From assembly GCA_918797485.1 (NCBI GenBank), contig CAKKNE010000005.1:496001-560000 (forward strand): a DNA stretch of 64,000 nt, in the 5' to 3' direction. The position numbers and the translations under genes are program-made. Origin of the DNA: Pelagomonas calceolata. Taxonomy: Eukaryota; Sar; Pelagophyceae; Pelagomonadales; Pelagomonadaceae. Each line of letters begins with the position of its first letter. Positions within the stretch are counted from its first letter, which is position 1. Below the pieces are notes generated by a model. The model saw only the letters and a list, made by a program, of their open reading frames with translations. It ran no database searches and had not been told where the DNA came from. Shown piece after piece: positions 9,240-18,904 of this stretch.

Positions 9240-10776
9240 CTAGGCCGCGGCGGCTGCCTGTGGAGGCCGCAGGGCCGCGAGCCCCGGGCACGCCGCGAGT
9301 TCCAGCTGCGTGAAGTCGAAGAGCGGCGGCAGCGCCGGGCCGCCGCCGTTCTCGTCGCAGCGCGCGCCCGCGACTTTGAGTTCGTCGAAGAAGCCGTGCG
9401 CCAGCGCGTTCAGGGGCTTCACTCGTTTTACCGGAGCGTAGGCCAGGAAGGTCGCGACGCAGTCGACGGCCTTCGCGGGAGTTCGCGACCGAAACACCTT
9501 CGCCCAGGCGTGCGCTCTTATTTGAGGGAACTTGAACTCCGTGTACGACGCGTTCATCTCCCGGATGTCATCCCGCGACGGCGTGCCCAGCACCTTGATG
9601 ATTTCCACGAGCTGATCAACTCCCGAGTCCCCGGGAAACAGCGGCGCGCCCAGCAACAGCTCCGCAAAAACGCAACCGGACGACCAGACGTCGATGGCCG
9701 TCGTGTACTCCGTGCTCCCAAAGATCAGCTCCGGCGCGCGATAGTAGCGAGAACATATATAAGACACGTTCGGCTCGCCCGGCACCAAAACTTTCGCAGA
9801 CCCAAAGTCAATGAGCTTCACGACATGAGTTTTGGGATCTAATAACAAATTCTGGGGCTTGATGTCGCGGTGGCAGATCCCAGCCGCGTGAATTTGCCCC
9901 AGCGCTCGACAGAGCTGCCACACATAAATCCGCGCATGCGTCGTCGGTAAGGGCGTCTTCGCCTTCTGCCAGGCCCTCGCGACGCCGTAGACGGTGTCGG
10001 GCATGTACTCCAGGACTAAATTCAAGTACACTTCGTCGTCTGACCTCTCCCCAGAACTATAGAACTGGTGCTGCAATTGAATCACATTGGGATGAGGCTC
10101 GCTCCGCAACTGCTTCATGATATGTAATTCCCGGTTCTTGAAGCGCTTGTCCTGGAGCACTTTTTTGATTGCGACCACTGCTCCGGTCTCGACGATCGTC
10201 GCTCGGAAGACAACCCCAAAGCTCCCGTTCCCGATGATCTGCTCGGCATTGAACTGCCACTGCTTCCCATCAATCACTTCGCCGACATTTGGGGCGGCGG
10301 CTCGCGCCGCGGCGCCGTCCGCACCGTCACCTCGCCGTCCATTCCTTTGTGGTTGCTGCCGCGCGAGCTGGTCCACTGCCGAAGAGGAGACGTCGCGCCG
10401 CCGGCTCGACTCGGCTTGCCTGTGCGTTGAAGGGTCGGTTTTGCTGCTTTCTGCTCTCGCGTCCTCTTCGCGCGATGGCGGCGTCCGCAGCGGTTCGCGA
10501 GGCCGCTCCCGGTGTCCCAGAGGCCGGGCGCCGCCCAGGGGGCGCAGCAGCGAATGGGAGGGTGAGTTTTTCTGCTTCTTCTCCCGGGCGCGCCTTCGGG
10601 TTTCGCCGCGTCGCGCGGGTTGGGCGCGCCCAAATCGCTGCTATGCGCTGGGTTGGGGGCGTGCTGGGATTGTATCGCGGGTGAGCGGCGCCAGCGCGCG
10701 TCCGGACCCGAATCTCAGCAGGACTGGCCCATTAATCTTCTCCAAAGACACGGGCCTCGTACCTTACATCTGCCAT
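9240..10776 (-). CDS. GSK3: GSK3/Shaggy-type protein kinase
   Basis: The main exon is 9240-10419. Kinase features in order: glycine loop [15 protein letters not shown] lysine, [12 protein letters not shown] catalytic loop, LIDFGSAK, and the GSK3-specific activation loop [16 protein letters not shown] containing the autophosphorylated Tyr. [19 protein letters not shown] is the CMGC insert. No Met precedes the kinase domain in this frame, and the sequence just upstream reads AACGCACAG, a good acceptor like that of the intron at 735-793. A plausible first exon is 10763-10776 (MADV plus two bases, donor GTACGA), which restores frame across a 343-bp intron; that exon is tentative. GSK3 kinases act in cytosol and nucleus in growth and stress signalling. 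Confidence 0.85.
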
Positions 10777-11191
10777 GAGCACCAGCGCCGCGCGCTCTGA
10801 CAGAGGACCTCCGTGCGCGGCGCGTGCCGCCGGGACCCAGCGAACGCAGGCGCCGCTCCCGGGGCTCGCCTCGCGCAAGGAGGGCGGGCACGCGGCTCCG
10901 CGTGAGGCGCAGTTGCGATACATCCTCCGGCGGTACTGGTCCGAAGGCTCGGCGCGAAGGCGTGGAACCGACCTTGTTTTCTAGATCCGCATACCCGCAC
11001 ATTGAGGCCCTGATTTTGGGGCATGCCTCCGGCCGCGTGCGAGCCCCATACTCACCTGCAGCAAGTGCACAAAGCGTGTTCGACGTCGCGGACCCAACGC
11101 GCAACGAGCTAACGACAGTTCTTGCATTCATTTGACCAGCAGTGACTCTGCTGCTGCCAGTGTGCAGCGTCTGCTGGGCACGCATAGCTGC
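10777..11191. other. Divergent promoter region between GSK3 and methyltransferase
   Basis: About 415 bp separate the two start codons. Open frames here are biased, arginine-rich GC-sequence artefacts on both strands. A 24-26 bp near-duplicate containing GCTGCAGCGGTGCAGCGCAC begins just downstream of the methyltransferase start (about 11219-11268). I see no copy of the palindromic element found at other divergent promoters. Confidence 0.4.
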
Positions 11192-11842
11192 ATGCGAGCC
11201 CTCGCCGTCGTCGCGGGAGCTGCAGCGGTGCAGCGCACGACAGCTGCAGCGGTGCAGCGCACGTCAATCCGCGGCCATGCCGTGCGCCGCGTCGACGGCA
11301 TCGACGGGCTGTACGTCTACGCTGTCGCGTACGGTGGTGGCAGCGATGGCACCCCGCACGACGCATTATCAACACAACTCTGGCCATCAGCACGGATCGC
11401 TGGAGGCCTCCTCGCCGACGCGGCGCCGGCATCGATGGTCGAGATCGGCTGCGGTCTCGCGCTGCCCAGTCTGGCGGCCGCGCGCGCCGGCGTTTCTGTC
11501 CTCGCGACAGACCGCGACTCTGTCGCGCTGGATTTTGTGAGTGCAGCTGCCGCGGACCAGGGCCTCGACGTCTCAACTCAGCTCTTCGACGTAGAAGATG
11601 AATCCTCACCCTTGCCGCCCGGAGAACTCGTAGTGATCGCGGACGTTTTTGTGACGGATCCCGTCGCCGAGGCCTGCGCCGCGCGCTGCGAGGAGGCGCT
11701 CCGGCGCGGCTCGGACGTCCTCGTCGTCGCGGCCGCGCGGTCGACGCGTGACGCGTTCCTGGGGGCGCTCGGCAGAGGCTCCTTCGGTCCCGCACCGGCG
11801 CGGCTAGATGGGCTGTCGCTGGTGGATGGTGGGGCTGGATAA
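11192..11842 (+). CDS. Small SAM-dependent methyltransferase (METTL/family-16-like)
   Basis: The product is 216 residues from the ATG at 11192. A hydrophobic N-terminus (MRALAVVAGAAAVQRT) may be a targeting sequence. The fold signature is clear: LWPSARIAGGLLAD before motif I MVEIGCGLALPSLAAARAG, then VLATDRD with the acidic residue that binds the SAM ribose, and ELVVIADVF as the motif IV strand. This order (pre-motif helix, VEIGCG, ATDxD) is typical of the lysine methyltransferase family 16. The substrate is probably protein, but nothing here fixes it. The last third is short compared with many members. Confidence 0.68.
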   Translation: MRALAVVAGAAAVQRTTAAAVQRTSIRGHAVRRVDGIDGLYVYAVAYGGGSDGTPHDALSTQLWPSARIAGGLLADAAPASMVEIGCGLALPSLAAARAGVSVLATDRDSVALDFVSAAAADQGLDVSTQLFDVEDESSPLPPGELVVIADVFVTDPVAEACAARCEEALRRGSDVLVVAAARSTRDAFLGALGRGSFGPAPARLDGLSLVDGGAG

Positions 11843-12117
11843 TTGTCTGTCTATCGTCTGGATATTGTTCGGGTTGTACGGGTTTTTCGCGTCGATTTGG
11901 AAAGTTCCTCATTTGTGCCACATCTGCGCTCATCACGACGCGCTGCGACGTTCTTTTGCTTGCAACAGCAGTGGTTACCGTTCCGCAAGTCGTCTTAGCT
12001 GCAGGAACTCCCTGTGTAGCTAGGGCCTCTCCACAGCTTAAACTCTCCACAGCTTGCGCCAGCGGCGTCGCCCGCACGACACAGATTACCACTACCGCGC
12101 ACGCTCGCCTCGCGACC

Positions 12118-12426
12118 ATGGCCGACGCCGACCCGCCCCAGCAGAAGAAATCCTTTTGGGAATCTGTCACCCACGGCGCCAAGAAGGGCGCGAGCGCGGC
12201 CAAGAAGACGGCCGAGAAGTCGAAATTACAAGCGGAGATCGTTATGCTGAAGCAGCAAATCAAACAAGCGAAGCAGGGCATGGGCGTCGCAATTTATGAT
12301 GCGTTATCCCTCGCGAACGAAGCGGAAGTCCAGCGCGTGTTTGAGAGTGCGAAGGGACGCGTAGATGAACTCGAGGCGAAGATCACGGAGAAGAACGGGC
12401 GCATCGAGGAGCTCGGCTACAAGTGA
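12118..12426 (+). CDS. Small coiled-coil protein
   Basis: The 102-residue product starts at the ATG at 12118, in a good context. A basic N-terminal part (KKSFWESVTHGAKKGASAAKK) leads into heptad-like helices (KLQAEIVMLKQQIKQAKQG and ELEAKITEKNGRIEELGYK). The frame is open upstream to 11956, but that stretch looks like 5' UTR. No family recognised; dimerising coiled coil is the only inference. Confidence 0.6.
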   Translation: MADADPPQQKKSFWESVTHGAKKGASAAKKTAEKSKLQAEIVMLKQQIKQAKQGMGVAIYDALSLANEAEVQRVFESAKGRVDELEAKITEKNGRIEELGYK

Positions 12427-12684
12427 CGCGCCGCCGCCGCGCGCCCGCCGCCGCGCGCTCCTGTGCATTGTTTCTCGCGTCTCCGCTGAGAGGTCTTCCT
12501 CGTGTAATCCAGTTTTCTTCCGACGAAGATTTTACGTATCCGGTTGCGGAAAGGCCTCCGCGCGGTTCATCCTCCGACCCGTCGCCGAACAAAACGGGTT
12601 TTGCAGGGCCATTTTTTTTTGCTCTCATTTTATGCTCTCACGCGGCGCTTGCGGCGCTTGATTGATACTCCGCAGTCAGCGTTG

Positions 12685-12694
12685 TATAAAAATA
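12685..12694 (+). promoter_or_regulatory. TATA-like box upstream of the 12736 gene
   Basis: TATAAAAATA lies about 50 bp before the start codon at 12736, inside a locally AT-rich stretch (12660-12735) that stands out from the GC-rich surroundings. Position and sequence fit a TATA box with a short 5' UTR. The rest of 12427-12684 shows nothing else I can name. Confidence 0.4.
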
Positions 12695-12735
12695 AGCCAT
12701 TTCGCTAGAGCGCGTGTACAAATAAATTATTATTC

Positions 12736-13389
12736 ATGGCTGAGGCTCAGTGGCTGACCTTTGATGCGGACGAGGAGGGCAAGCTTACGTCAAGCGGGTG
12801 GAAGCGCCGGTACGGTAGGCTCGAGTTGTGGCGTTTCGACAACGATTACTGGAGCCGGCCCGGCGGGAACCCGCACGTGAATGACGAGGGGAAGTTGCGG
12901 AACGTCAGGTTGTACGGGTCGGACAAGGCCGCGCTCCACAAGGACAAGTGGGACGCCGAGCACGCCATCTTCGACGCGAGGCAGCGGACCTCGGAGACGG
13001 CGGTCTATGGGTACGGCGCGGGCGGCGCGCCCAACGACAGCCCGTCGCCGAAGGGCATCCGCGAGCAGCTGCTGCTCGTCCTCTCGCGGCGCCTCGCCGA
13101 TCCCGCGACTTTGTCGACGCTCCCGCGGCTGGTCTCGGCCCTCCGCGGGCAACTCTGGGCGAAGTTCTCCGAGTACGTGGAGGAGCGCGTCGACATTCTG
13201 GAGTGTCACTGGGCCTGCGACGACGCGCTCATTGACGAGATCCAAGCCAAGGTCATGCGCGCGAACATCGACAGCGAGTACGGCAAGAGCGTCGATAACC
13301 CCGCGGAGTGGGAGCACTCGCTCGACTACTTCTGGGACTTCCACGGCCCGAACCCCAACCCGACGACCGGCTACCAGGCCGACTACTGA
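12736..13389 (+). CDS. Conserved-looking protein of unknown function
   Basis: The product is 217 residues in one exon. It is acidic and aromatic-rich at the N-terminus (WKRRYGRLELWRFDNDYW) and ends with a Trp/Tyr-rich tail (WEHSLDYFWDFHGPNPNP). The middle is helical (IREQLLLVLSRRLADPATL, VSALRGQLWAKFSEYVEERVDI). No signal peptide or membrane segment is seen. Codon use matches neighbouring genes, so I take it as real, but I cannot assign a family. Confidence 0.6.
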   Translation: MAEAQWLTFDADEEGKLTSSGWKRRYGRLELWRFDNDYWSRPGGNPHVNDEGKLRNVRLYGSDKAALHKDKWDAEHAIFDARQRTSETAVYGYGAGGAPNDSPSPKGIREQLLLVLSRRLADPATLSTLPRLVSALRGQLWAKFSEYVEERVDILECHWACDDALIDEIQAKVMRANIDSEYGKSVDNPAEWEHSLDYFWDFHGPNPNPTTGYQADY

Positions 13390-13447
13390 GAGCCCGCGCG
13401 CTCGCACCCAGTAAGTACCTTCGTATGACAATCACCACACAACTTAC

Positions 13448-14536
13448 TCACGCCCGCCGCTCGAAGAACCCGTCCGGCGCCACGTCATCGCCGCGCATGA
13501 ATGTCACGGCGGCCGCCGCGAGCGCCGCGTGCGCGAGCGACGGATCCACGGGCCCGGCCGCCGGGATCACGCTGGATAGGGGCCGCATGACCCAGGGCGG
13601 CGCCCACAACGGCGCGTCCACGAAGTTGCCGTGGAACGCGCCGCGGCAGTGGAACGTCGCGCCGCACCGGACGCCGGCGGCATCATATTCGTCCGAGGTG
13701 AAGGATACCGTGCGCGCGGCCGCCTCCGACGCGTAGCCCATGCCGAGCGCCGGGTCGTGGAGCACGAAGCCGGCGCACGCGAAGCGCGACGCGGCCAGCA
13801 GCGCGGACGGGCCGCCGTAGCTGTGGCCGCCGAGGAACGTCTCGCCGAGCGGCGGCAGGCCGTCGGCGCCGCGCAGCGCCTTGGCGACGTCCACGAGCTC
13901 GTCGGCCCGGCGGTCCAGTTGCTCGCGCCGCGAGAGCCGCCCGGGCGCGAAGGGCAGCGCGGTCCCGTCCTCCAGCACGGTGTTCGACGCGGTGCCGTCC
14001 GTGTGCTCGACGGCCGCGACGACGGACCCGGCCGCGGCGACCTCGCTCAGGAAGTACGAGGCCATGTCCGCGTTGCCGCCGAAGCCGTGCGAGTAGACGA
14101 GCAGCGGCAGCTTAGTCGCCACGGGCGCCGCGTCGAGCCCGCAGCCCGACGGCGCGTCCGCGAGGTGCGCCAAGAGGAACGCGAGCCCGAGCTGCCTGAA
14201 GCCGACGAGGCCCGCCATGCCGTCGCTCGTCGCGCGTCCGTCGAGGCAGTAGGGCGCGTCTTCCGGCGCGGGCGCCGCCGCGGGATAAAAGATCTTCACG
14301 CGGCACGAGCCCGAGCCGTCGCTAGCGGGGACGCGTGCGACGCGACACCCGACGGGCCTCGGCAGCGCCGGCGCGCGGGGCTGGCCGACGACGGCGAGCG
14401 CGGCGCCGCCGCGGAAGGCGGCGACGCCGCCCAGCGGCAGCGCTAACGTTCGCAGCGCCTCGGCGCGCGACACGTCCGGGAGAGTTAGGGCGGTTGCTCT
14501 GCTAGCTACGACGAGGAGAATTGCGCACCGCATCAT
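13448..14536 (-). CDS. PAF-acetylhydrolase-like alpha/beta hydrolase, secreted
   Basis: The product is 362 residues from the Met-Met at 14536. A signal peptide (MMRCAILLVVASRATAL) points to ER or plastid entry. Core motifs follow group II platelet-activating-factor acetylhydrolases: LPLLVYSHGFGGN (oxyanion region), SVVAAVEHTDGTAS, and GGHSYGGPSAL with the nucleophile Ser. HDPALGMG is the position of the family's acidic residue, and GAFHGNFVDAPLW supplies the likely catalytic His. Such enzymes remove short or oxidised acyl chains from phospholipids. Function is inferred from motif order. Confidence 0.75.
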   Translation of the reverse strand: MMRCAILLVVASRATALTLPDVSRAEALRTLALPLGGVAAFRGGAALAVVGQPRAPALPRPVGCRVARVPASDGSGSCRVKIFYPAAAPAPEDAPYCLDGRATSDGMAGLVGFRQLGLAFLLAHLADAPSGCGLDAAPVATKLPLLVYSHGFGGNADMASYFLSEVAAAGSVVAAVEHTDGTASNTVLEDGTALPFAPGRLSRREQLDRRADELVDVAKALRGADGLPPLGETFLGGHSYGGPSALLAASRFACAGFVLHDPALGMGYASEAAARTVSFTSDEYDAAGVRCGATFHCRGAFHGNFVDAPLWAPPWVMRPLSSVIPAAGPVDPSLAHAALAAAAVTFMRGDDVAPDGFFERRA

Positions 14537-14757
14537 GCTTCGGACAGGTGACGGATAACTGCGCAAATGGTCATCCAGTCACAACTCAGCGGCTGACTGG
14601 GCAGTGGCTGCACTGACTGTGGAGACGTTTAGGCCTCAAAGTCTTGGAGGCAGCGGCAACACACCGTTGTCTGAGTCTCGCACGCGAGAGGATTCGGCAG
14701 CTCAATGCTTTATTCACAGCGCTTTTCCAAAGTTTAGCAGACGACCCGGGATCTCAC

Positions 14758-14782
14758 GCTAGCGTTTATGTAAGACACTAGC
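14758..14782. promoter_or_regulatory. Palindromic promoter element, copy 1
   Basis: GCTAGCG, six bases, then TAAGACACTAGC. It sits in the divergent gap 14537-14900, 222 bp from the lipase start and 119 bp from the SRCR-PhyH start. Nothing else is recognisable in that gap. The six-base spacer is one longer than in most full copies. Confidence 0.6.
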
Positions 14783-14900
14783 AATCTACACGAAAAATCG
14801 ACCAAGCCTGACGCGAGGCGAGGCTGTCCTAGGGATTACCCATGGGGTCGTGAGACACACATAACGCTGTCCCAGACGCCCTCGACGAGCAAGGGCAGCC

Positions 14901-16434
14901 ATGCTCCTGCTGCTGCTCATCACCACAGCGACGGCCGAATTCCTCCGCGGCGCCACACATATACAACTGGCGGGCTGCAACGCCGACTGCGGCCGCCTCG
15001 AGGTCAAGCTGTCGGATGACGACGCCTGGCGCGCCGTGACTTCCAGTAATTGGACGCGGGCCGACGCGATCAAAACCTGCGCGCGGCTCGGGTTTGAGGA
15101 CGTCGCTTCCATCTCGTCGCCCTTCGCGGCCGCGGCGGCGCGCGGCGACCGCGCCGTCCTTGGATTTGATGGGAGCGTCCGGACGTGCGTTGGCGGCGAG
15201 TGTTCGATGCCAGCAGTTGGCGTCGCCTGCCGCGCGCGCGGTCCCGTCCGCGACACGGCCGCCGCCATGGCGCGCATCGACGCCTGGGCGCCTTTGAGAA
15301 GCGCGCGCCTGCGTGCGGCGCTAAGCGTCTCTGGTGAAGGCAATGCGACGTTGTCGGAGTTGACCGTATCCATAGATGATATAGAAGCGGCGCGTGCGTT
15401 ACCTTTTGATGGCGCGGATCGCCGAGATGCGCTCCGAGCGCAACGACGGACTATCGAGTTCTTGGAACGACATCCAAGGGCAGCGGCTGCTTTACAGAGA
15501 CTCCAAGCGCGAGGTTTACTCGAGGTCACGCCCATTGGCATCGTCCTGCGGGAGGGCACGTCTTCAGATGACGCGGAGCTCGCCTACGAAGCTTACTTAG
15601 CCTCGGACCCTAATGGTGATGTCCACTTCGAGATCGATGGTAAAAGGCGCCTGGTCCCTTCACCTTCCACAAACGACGCCGTCCTGGCACTGCGGCGGGA
15701 CGGCGTCGCGCGTATCCGGGATTGGGGCGTCCTCACCGATGGCATTGCAAAGAAAGCGACGCGGTCCCTCCAAGGCTCGCGGGAAACACTCTCTTCCACA
15801 TCAAACGGGCGCGTGGCGACGGCGCGGTATGCCGATAAACGTCTAGAGCGCTTCTTTCGTTCTATCAATGAGATCGCGTCGGGCTATCTGGGAGATGCGC
15901 AGCTCTCGGGCTACAAAGTCGTGCACATCGTCAGGCCCTGTGTGGAAATCAACTGCGTCTGCTCGATGGCGTGGGGGTCACGAAGGTCTCCGAACTCACT
16001 GGTTGATTTCCACACAGGACACGACGTCGTCCAACGACACCGAGAGTTACGTCGCGGGCCTCTGGCACCACGACCGCGTCGGTAATAGGTTGAAGGCCTT
16101 CGTGTTTCTGCACGACGTCGACTGCGACGAGGGCCATCCCACGGAGGTGGCCGTCGGGTCGCACCTATTGAACTATTACCGGACGGACGCGATGGGTGCT
16201 TCACGATTTAGTAATGACTACGTGCGCGACCATTACGAGGTCGCGAAGCTCTGTGGCTCGAAGGGCGGCGGGTTCGTCGTGGATACGCATACGCTGCACC
16301 GCGGCGCCGTCGAGGGGTCGTTGCCGCGGACGGTAGTCGTCGGCGAGTACCATTCTATCGGAAAATGCGCCGCCATGGACGCCCTGGGGTTGGGGCTGCC
16401 GTGCCCTTCCGGGGACCAGTTTCTTGTGTCGTAA
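14901..16434 (+). CDS. Secreted SRCR / phytanoyl-CoA dioxygenase-like (2OG-Fe) fusion, two exons
   Basis: Exons 14901-15929 and 16018-16434 give 481 residues. A signal peptide (MLLLLLITTATAEF) precedes a scavenger-receptor cysteine-rich-like domain: GRLEVKLSDDDAWRAV, a Trp, then ADAIKTCARLGFEDV and paired cysteines to about residue 115. A helical linker follows. The C-terminal part resembles PhyH-type 2-oxoglutarate/iron oxygenases: GLWHHDRVGN gives the metal-binding HxD, LKAFVFLHDVD and HPTEVAVGSHL are core strands, and HRGAVEGSLPRTVVVGEYH supplies the distal His and the Arg. The intron splits the iron-site region, and removing it gives continuous homology. A role in modifying secreted glycans or proteins is inference. 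Confidence 0.72.
15930..16017 (+). mobile_element. Introner element with long terminal inverted repeats (88 bp)
   Basis: The element starts CTGTGTGGAAATCAAC and ends GTTGATTTCCACACAG, a 16-bp perfect inverted pair. The 8-mers outside it are GTCAGGCC and GACACGAC, 5 of 8 identical, so the target duplication is partly decayed. Splicing from GTCAGG in the left copy to the terminal CAG is phase 0 and joins VVHI to DTTSSNDTE. A second GT just inside the element (TGT then GTGGAA) would also keep frame. The 3' end matches the inverted 5' end of the apyrase intron, so it is the same family in opposite orientation. Confidence 0.8.
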
Positions 16435-16704
16435 CCGTTGTTTAGTTGCTTTGCTTCGAGCTAGGCCGCCTAGCTACCCGGTCGACGCGCGGCGGAGAAA
16501 GCTGAGTGCTGCTTGACCGGACGCCCGTAAACCGTCGCCCCGTGTTAGCTCGGAGGCGCGGCGGGCGGCGACGACGGCGAGGGGGAGCAGGCCAGGTCCG
16601 CGTCGGGGCCGTCGTGGGATAGCGTTGTTACTCGGCGAGCGGTGGGAGCGCGGGGAGCGGATGGGGGGGGGGCGCTCTAGCATGCTCGCCGCCGACGCCG
16701 CTCC

Positions 16705-17623
16705 TCACGGCTCGCCGGTCGCCGTCGTGCAGGAGTAGTTGACGGTGCCGGTCGCGGGAATCGCGTACTCGTGGCCTGCGACGAGGGGCGCGTCGCGGCG
16801 ACGGCGTCGACCTCCGCGCGTCGACGCGACATGATCGAGGACGCCGCCGCGGACGCGCGACCTGGGCAGTCGTGCAGCATCCGCACCAGAACGCGCAGCA
16901 GCAGTCGTCGCATACCCCCTCCTCATCGCAGGTGCAGCACTGGGGGGGGATGTCGTACTTGTGGCGGATCACGTAGCGAATGTACCCGATGGCGCCGACG
17001 AACGATATCACCCATAAACAGTAGAAGATGTCCGAGATGGTAGCCAACGGCATGCCGCGGTTCGAGCTCCTGCCGTAGTAGTCGTAGCCGAGGCACGAGA
17101 AGACGATGATGACGACGTAGAGGAAGAAGAAGTAACCAATGATCTTCATGCAGCTGCCCTTGCGTTTTTCGGGGTCCTGCTTCTCGTACATCTGGCCTGT
17201 GCGTACGCTATCGAGCAGGCGTCGCGTCGATGGCGTGGTCGACGACTCGACGCGACGATTCAGCACGAAGGCGCCGTGAAATTTTGATTTATGCGCAGCA
17301 TCTTGCCGAGGATCACCGCGTCCGTGCAGCACCACATCGCCATGCAACACGTGCAGATGTGGCTGCAGCACGCACAGAGGCCGGACGTGAACTTGCCCTT
17401 CTTGTCGGGCTCGGGCACGGCGACGGCCGCGACGAGCGCCTCCGTGCTTTTTACGGGCTGGGCGGTCGTGACATCGGCCTGCGTCGACGTGGGACGAGTC
17501 GCGGGCGCGAGCGGGGCGCGAGCCGCGCTTGGTTGTATTGCTTTTGGTAGGAGTGAGGTATGTCGAGAAAATCAAAGGGTTTCACCCAAAATTATGAAGC
17601 CGACGTGACACTGGGGCGACCAT
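16705..17623 (-). CDS. PLAC8-family cysteine-rich membrane protein, four exons
   Basis: Proposed exons are 17586-17623 (tentative), 17307-17527, 16855-17196 and 16705-16775, 223 residues in continuous frame. The PLAC8 signature KFTSGLCACCSHICTCCMAMWCC leads, in two blocks, to GKM/GQM, and CCAFWCGCCTTAQVARHE closes the domain. Between them, KIIGYFFFLYVVIIVFSCL and IFYCLWVISFVGAIGYI are membrane segments, and CCTCDEEGVCDDCCC is a further cysteine cluster. The last intron is supported because it restores TAQVARHEYAIP and an ordinary C-terminus. The start exon is only one option, since no in-frame Met precedes exon 2. PLAC8 proteins act at the plasma membrane in metal handling or organ-size control in plants; the role here is unknown. 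Confidence 0.65.
17197..17306 (-). mobile_element. Introner element in PLAC8 gene (110 bp)
   Basis: Read on the minus strand, the left 8-mer GCAAGATG and the 8-mer after the acceptor GCCAGATG match 7 of 8. The element begins CTGCGCATAAATC and ends GTACGCACAG. The donor is the GC of the left copy, and GCAAG is close to the standard GC-AG donor. It shares AATCAAAATTTCACGGCGCC with the intron at 2230-2302. It also contains the motif CGCCATCGACGCGACG seen in other introns of this window. Confidence 0.75.
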
Positions 17624-17702
17624 TGTTTCCCTCCGACACGCTATACCTCAGCAACTGGCGAGCTGACTTGTGTAGCCCTCAAAATGCCAAGATTTTGTGC
17701 TT

Positions 17703-17726
17703 GCTAGTGTCTTACAGGACGCTAGC
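17703..17726. promoter_or_regulatory. Palindromic promoter element, copy 2
   Basis: On the minus strand it reads GCTAGCG, TCCTG, TAAGACACTAGC. It lies in the divergent gap between the PLAC8 start (about 17623) and the P-loop kinase start (17940), 80 and 214 bp away. The rest of 17624-17939 shows no other nameable site. Confidence 0.6.
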
Positions 17727-17939
17727 TTGGTTTTTTGGTCCAGTCCACCCAGCTCGATCTAGCGCCTTGATTAGCAGCTAAACGTTTTAGTACAGCGATC
17801 GTATTGCATCGCGGCCCCATAACGCGCGCATACCCGCAGCAGTGAGCCGCACCGCTCGGTATATTACGAGCACACAACACAGCGACAGTGAGTGGATCCC
17901 AGCGCCCGCGCGAGGCGAGGCGCCACCGATAACCGCACC

Positions 17940-18746
17940 ATGCGCGCGTCGCTGGCCGCGCTGCGGCGCCGGCTCCCCGAGCGCAGACAGCTCTGGTCCG
18001 GCGCGTTAACGATGTTTTATACCGGCACACGGCCCGTCATGGTCTTCACAGCCGGCGCGCCGGGCGCGGGCAAGACCTACACCTTGCATCGCCTGTTCGG
18101 CCTCGAAAATGTTGAAATGTTAGATGCTGTTGATATGCTCGACCTGGACAGCGCGATGAAGCGCCATCCGGAGTACAGCGAGGAGCGGCCGGCGGAGCTC
18201 TACGGTAAAATCGACGCCTACAACTGGGCCAACGAGCGGGTCGAGAGGCGGTTCCAGAAGATGCTGCGGCAGCCTCGCAAGGAGGACGGCCGGGGGAGAT
18301 TTGTTTGTTTCGACGGCACGGGCACTCGCGTGAAGCGACAAATCCGTCGCATGCGGGAAGCGCGCGAGGCGGGGTTTGATGTGGTGCAACTCTACGTGGA
18401 AGTGTCCCTAGAAACGGCCTTGCGACGGAACCAACAACGAGACCGAACGGTGCCGGAAGAAGTGCTGAAGGAGTATCTCGATCGACTCGATTCTGCCGTA
18501 GAAGCCACGGTCCAGCACCCCGACGGCTTAGTAGATGCTGCTATCGCGATGAACAACGACCTGGATGATGATTTCAATACTGATTCTACGCGTTTTGGGC
18601 GACACGCCGAGTGGATCGCCTCCACGTCGCAGAAGCACGAGGCGCTCTTCGGCCGCGGCTGGCGGCACACGTTCGCGGGGCCGGAGGATCCCGGGCCGCC
18701 GCCACCGCTGGAGGAGGACGAAGAGGACTTCCGGGGGAGAACGTAA
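17940..18746 (+). CDS. P-loop kinase domain protein
   Basis: The product is 268 residues from the ATG at 17940. VMVFTAGAPGAGKTYTLHRL contains the Walker A loop. VEMLDAVDMLDLDSAMKRH is the acidic substrate-side segment, GRFVCFDGTGTRVKRQIRRM is the second strand with conserved Asp and Thr, and VVQLYVEVSLETALRRNQQR is a lid-like arginine region. The order fits small P-loop kinases of the AAA_33/zeta-like fold, which phosphorylate small molecules or nucleotides. The C-terminus ends with an acidic Pro-rich tail. The N-terminus is basic and hydroxylated (MRASLAALRRRLPERRQ) and could be a mitochondrial presequence. Substrate unknown. Confidence 0.68.
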   Translation: MRASLAALRRRLPERRQLWSGALTMFYTGTRPVMVFTAGAPGAGKTYTLHRLFGLENVEMLDAVDMLDLDSAMKRHPEYSEERPAELYGKIDAYNWANERVERRFQKMLRQPRKEDGRGRFVCFDGTGTRVKRQIRRMREAREAGFDVVQLYVEVSLETALRRNQQRDRTVPEEVLKEYLDRLDSAVEATVQHPDGLVDAAIAMNNDLDDDFNTDSTRFGRHAEWIASTSQKHEALFGRGWRHTFAGPEDPGPPPPLEEDEEDFRGRT

Positions 18747-18904
18747 TCGTGGGCTTGTGTTTCTTTCTTTCTCCGCCGCGGGGCCGGTCTCCGCGCCTGC
18801 GTCGCCTTGATGGCGTGCGGGCGGCGCATACGCCATCGACGCTGTGACTAAGAGTTACACGAAGGATATACTTATAACCAAGCACGACCGAAAAAAACAC
18901 AATT

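Noticed and set aside
10475-10797. Possible plus-strand exon ([13 protein letters not shown], donor GTGAGT) and downstream piece ([20 protein letters not shown])
   Set aside because: The two pieces cannot be joined in frame at the visible acceptors and there is no further coding downstream. The region is better explained as the 5' part of the minus-strand GSK3 gene.
17940-18746. Reading the P-loop kinase as a zeta-type toxin
   Set aside because: Only the general P-loop kinase fold is visible; there is no antitoxin partner and the eukaryotic context favours a housekeeping kinase.
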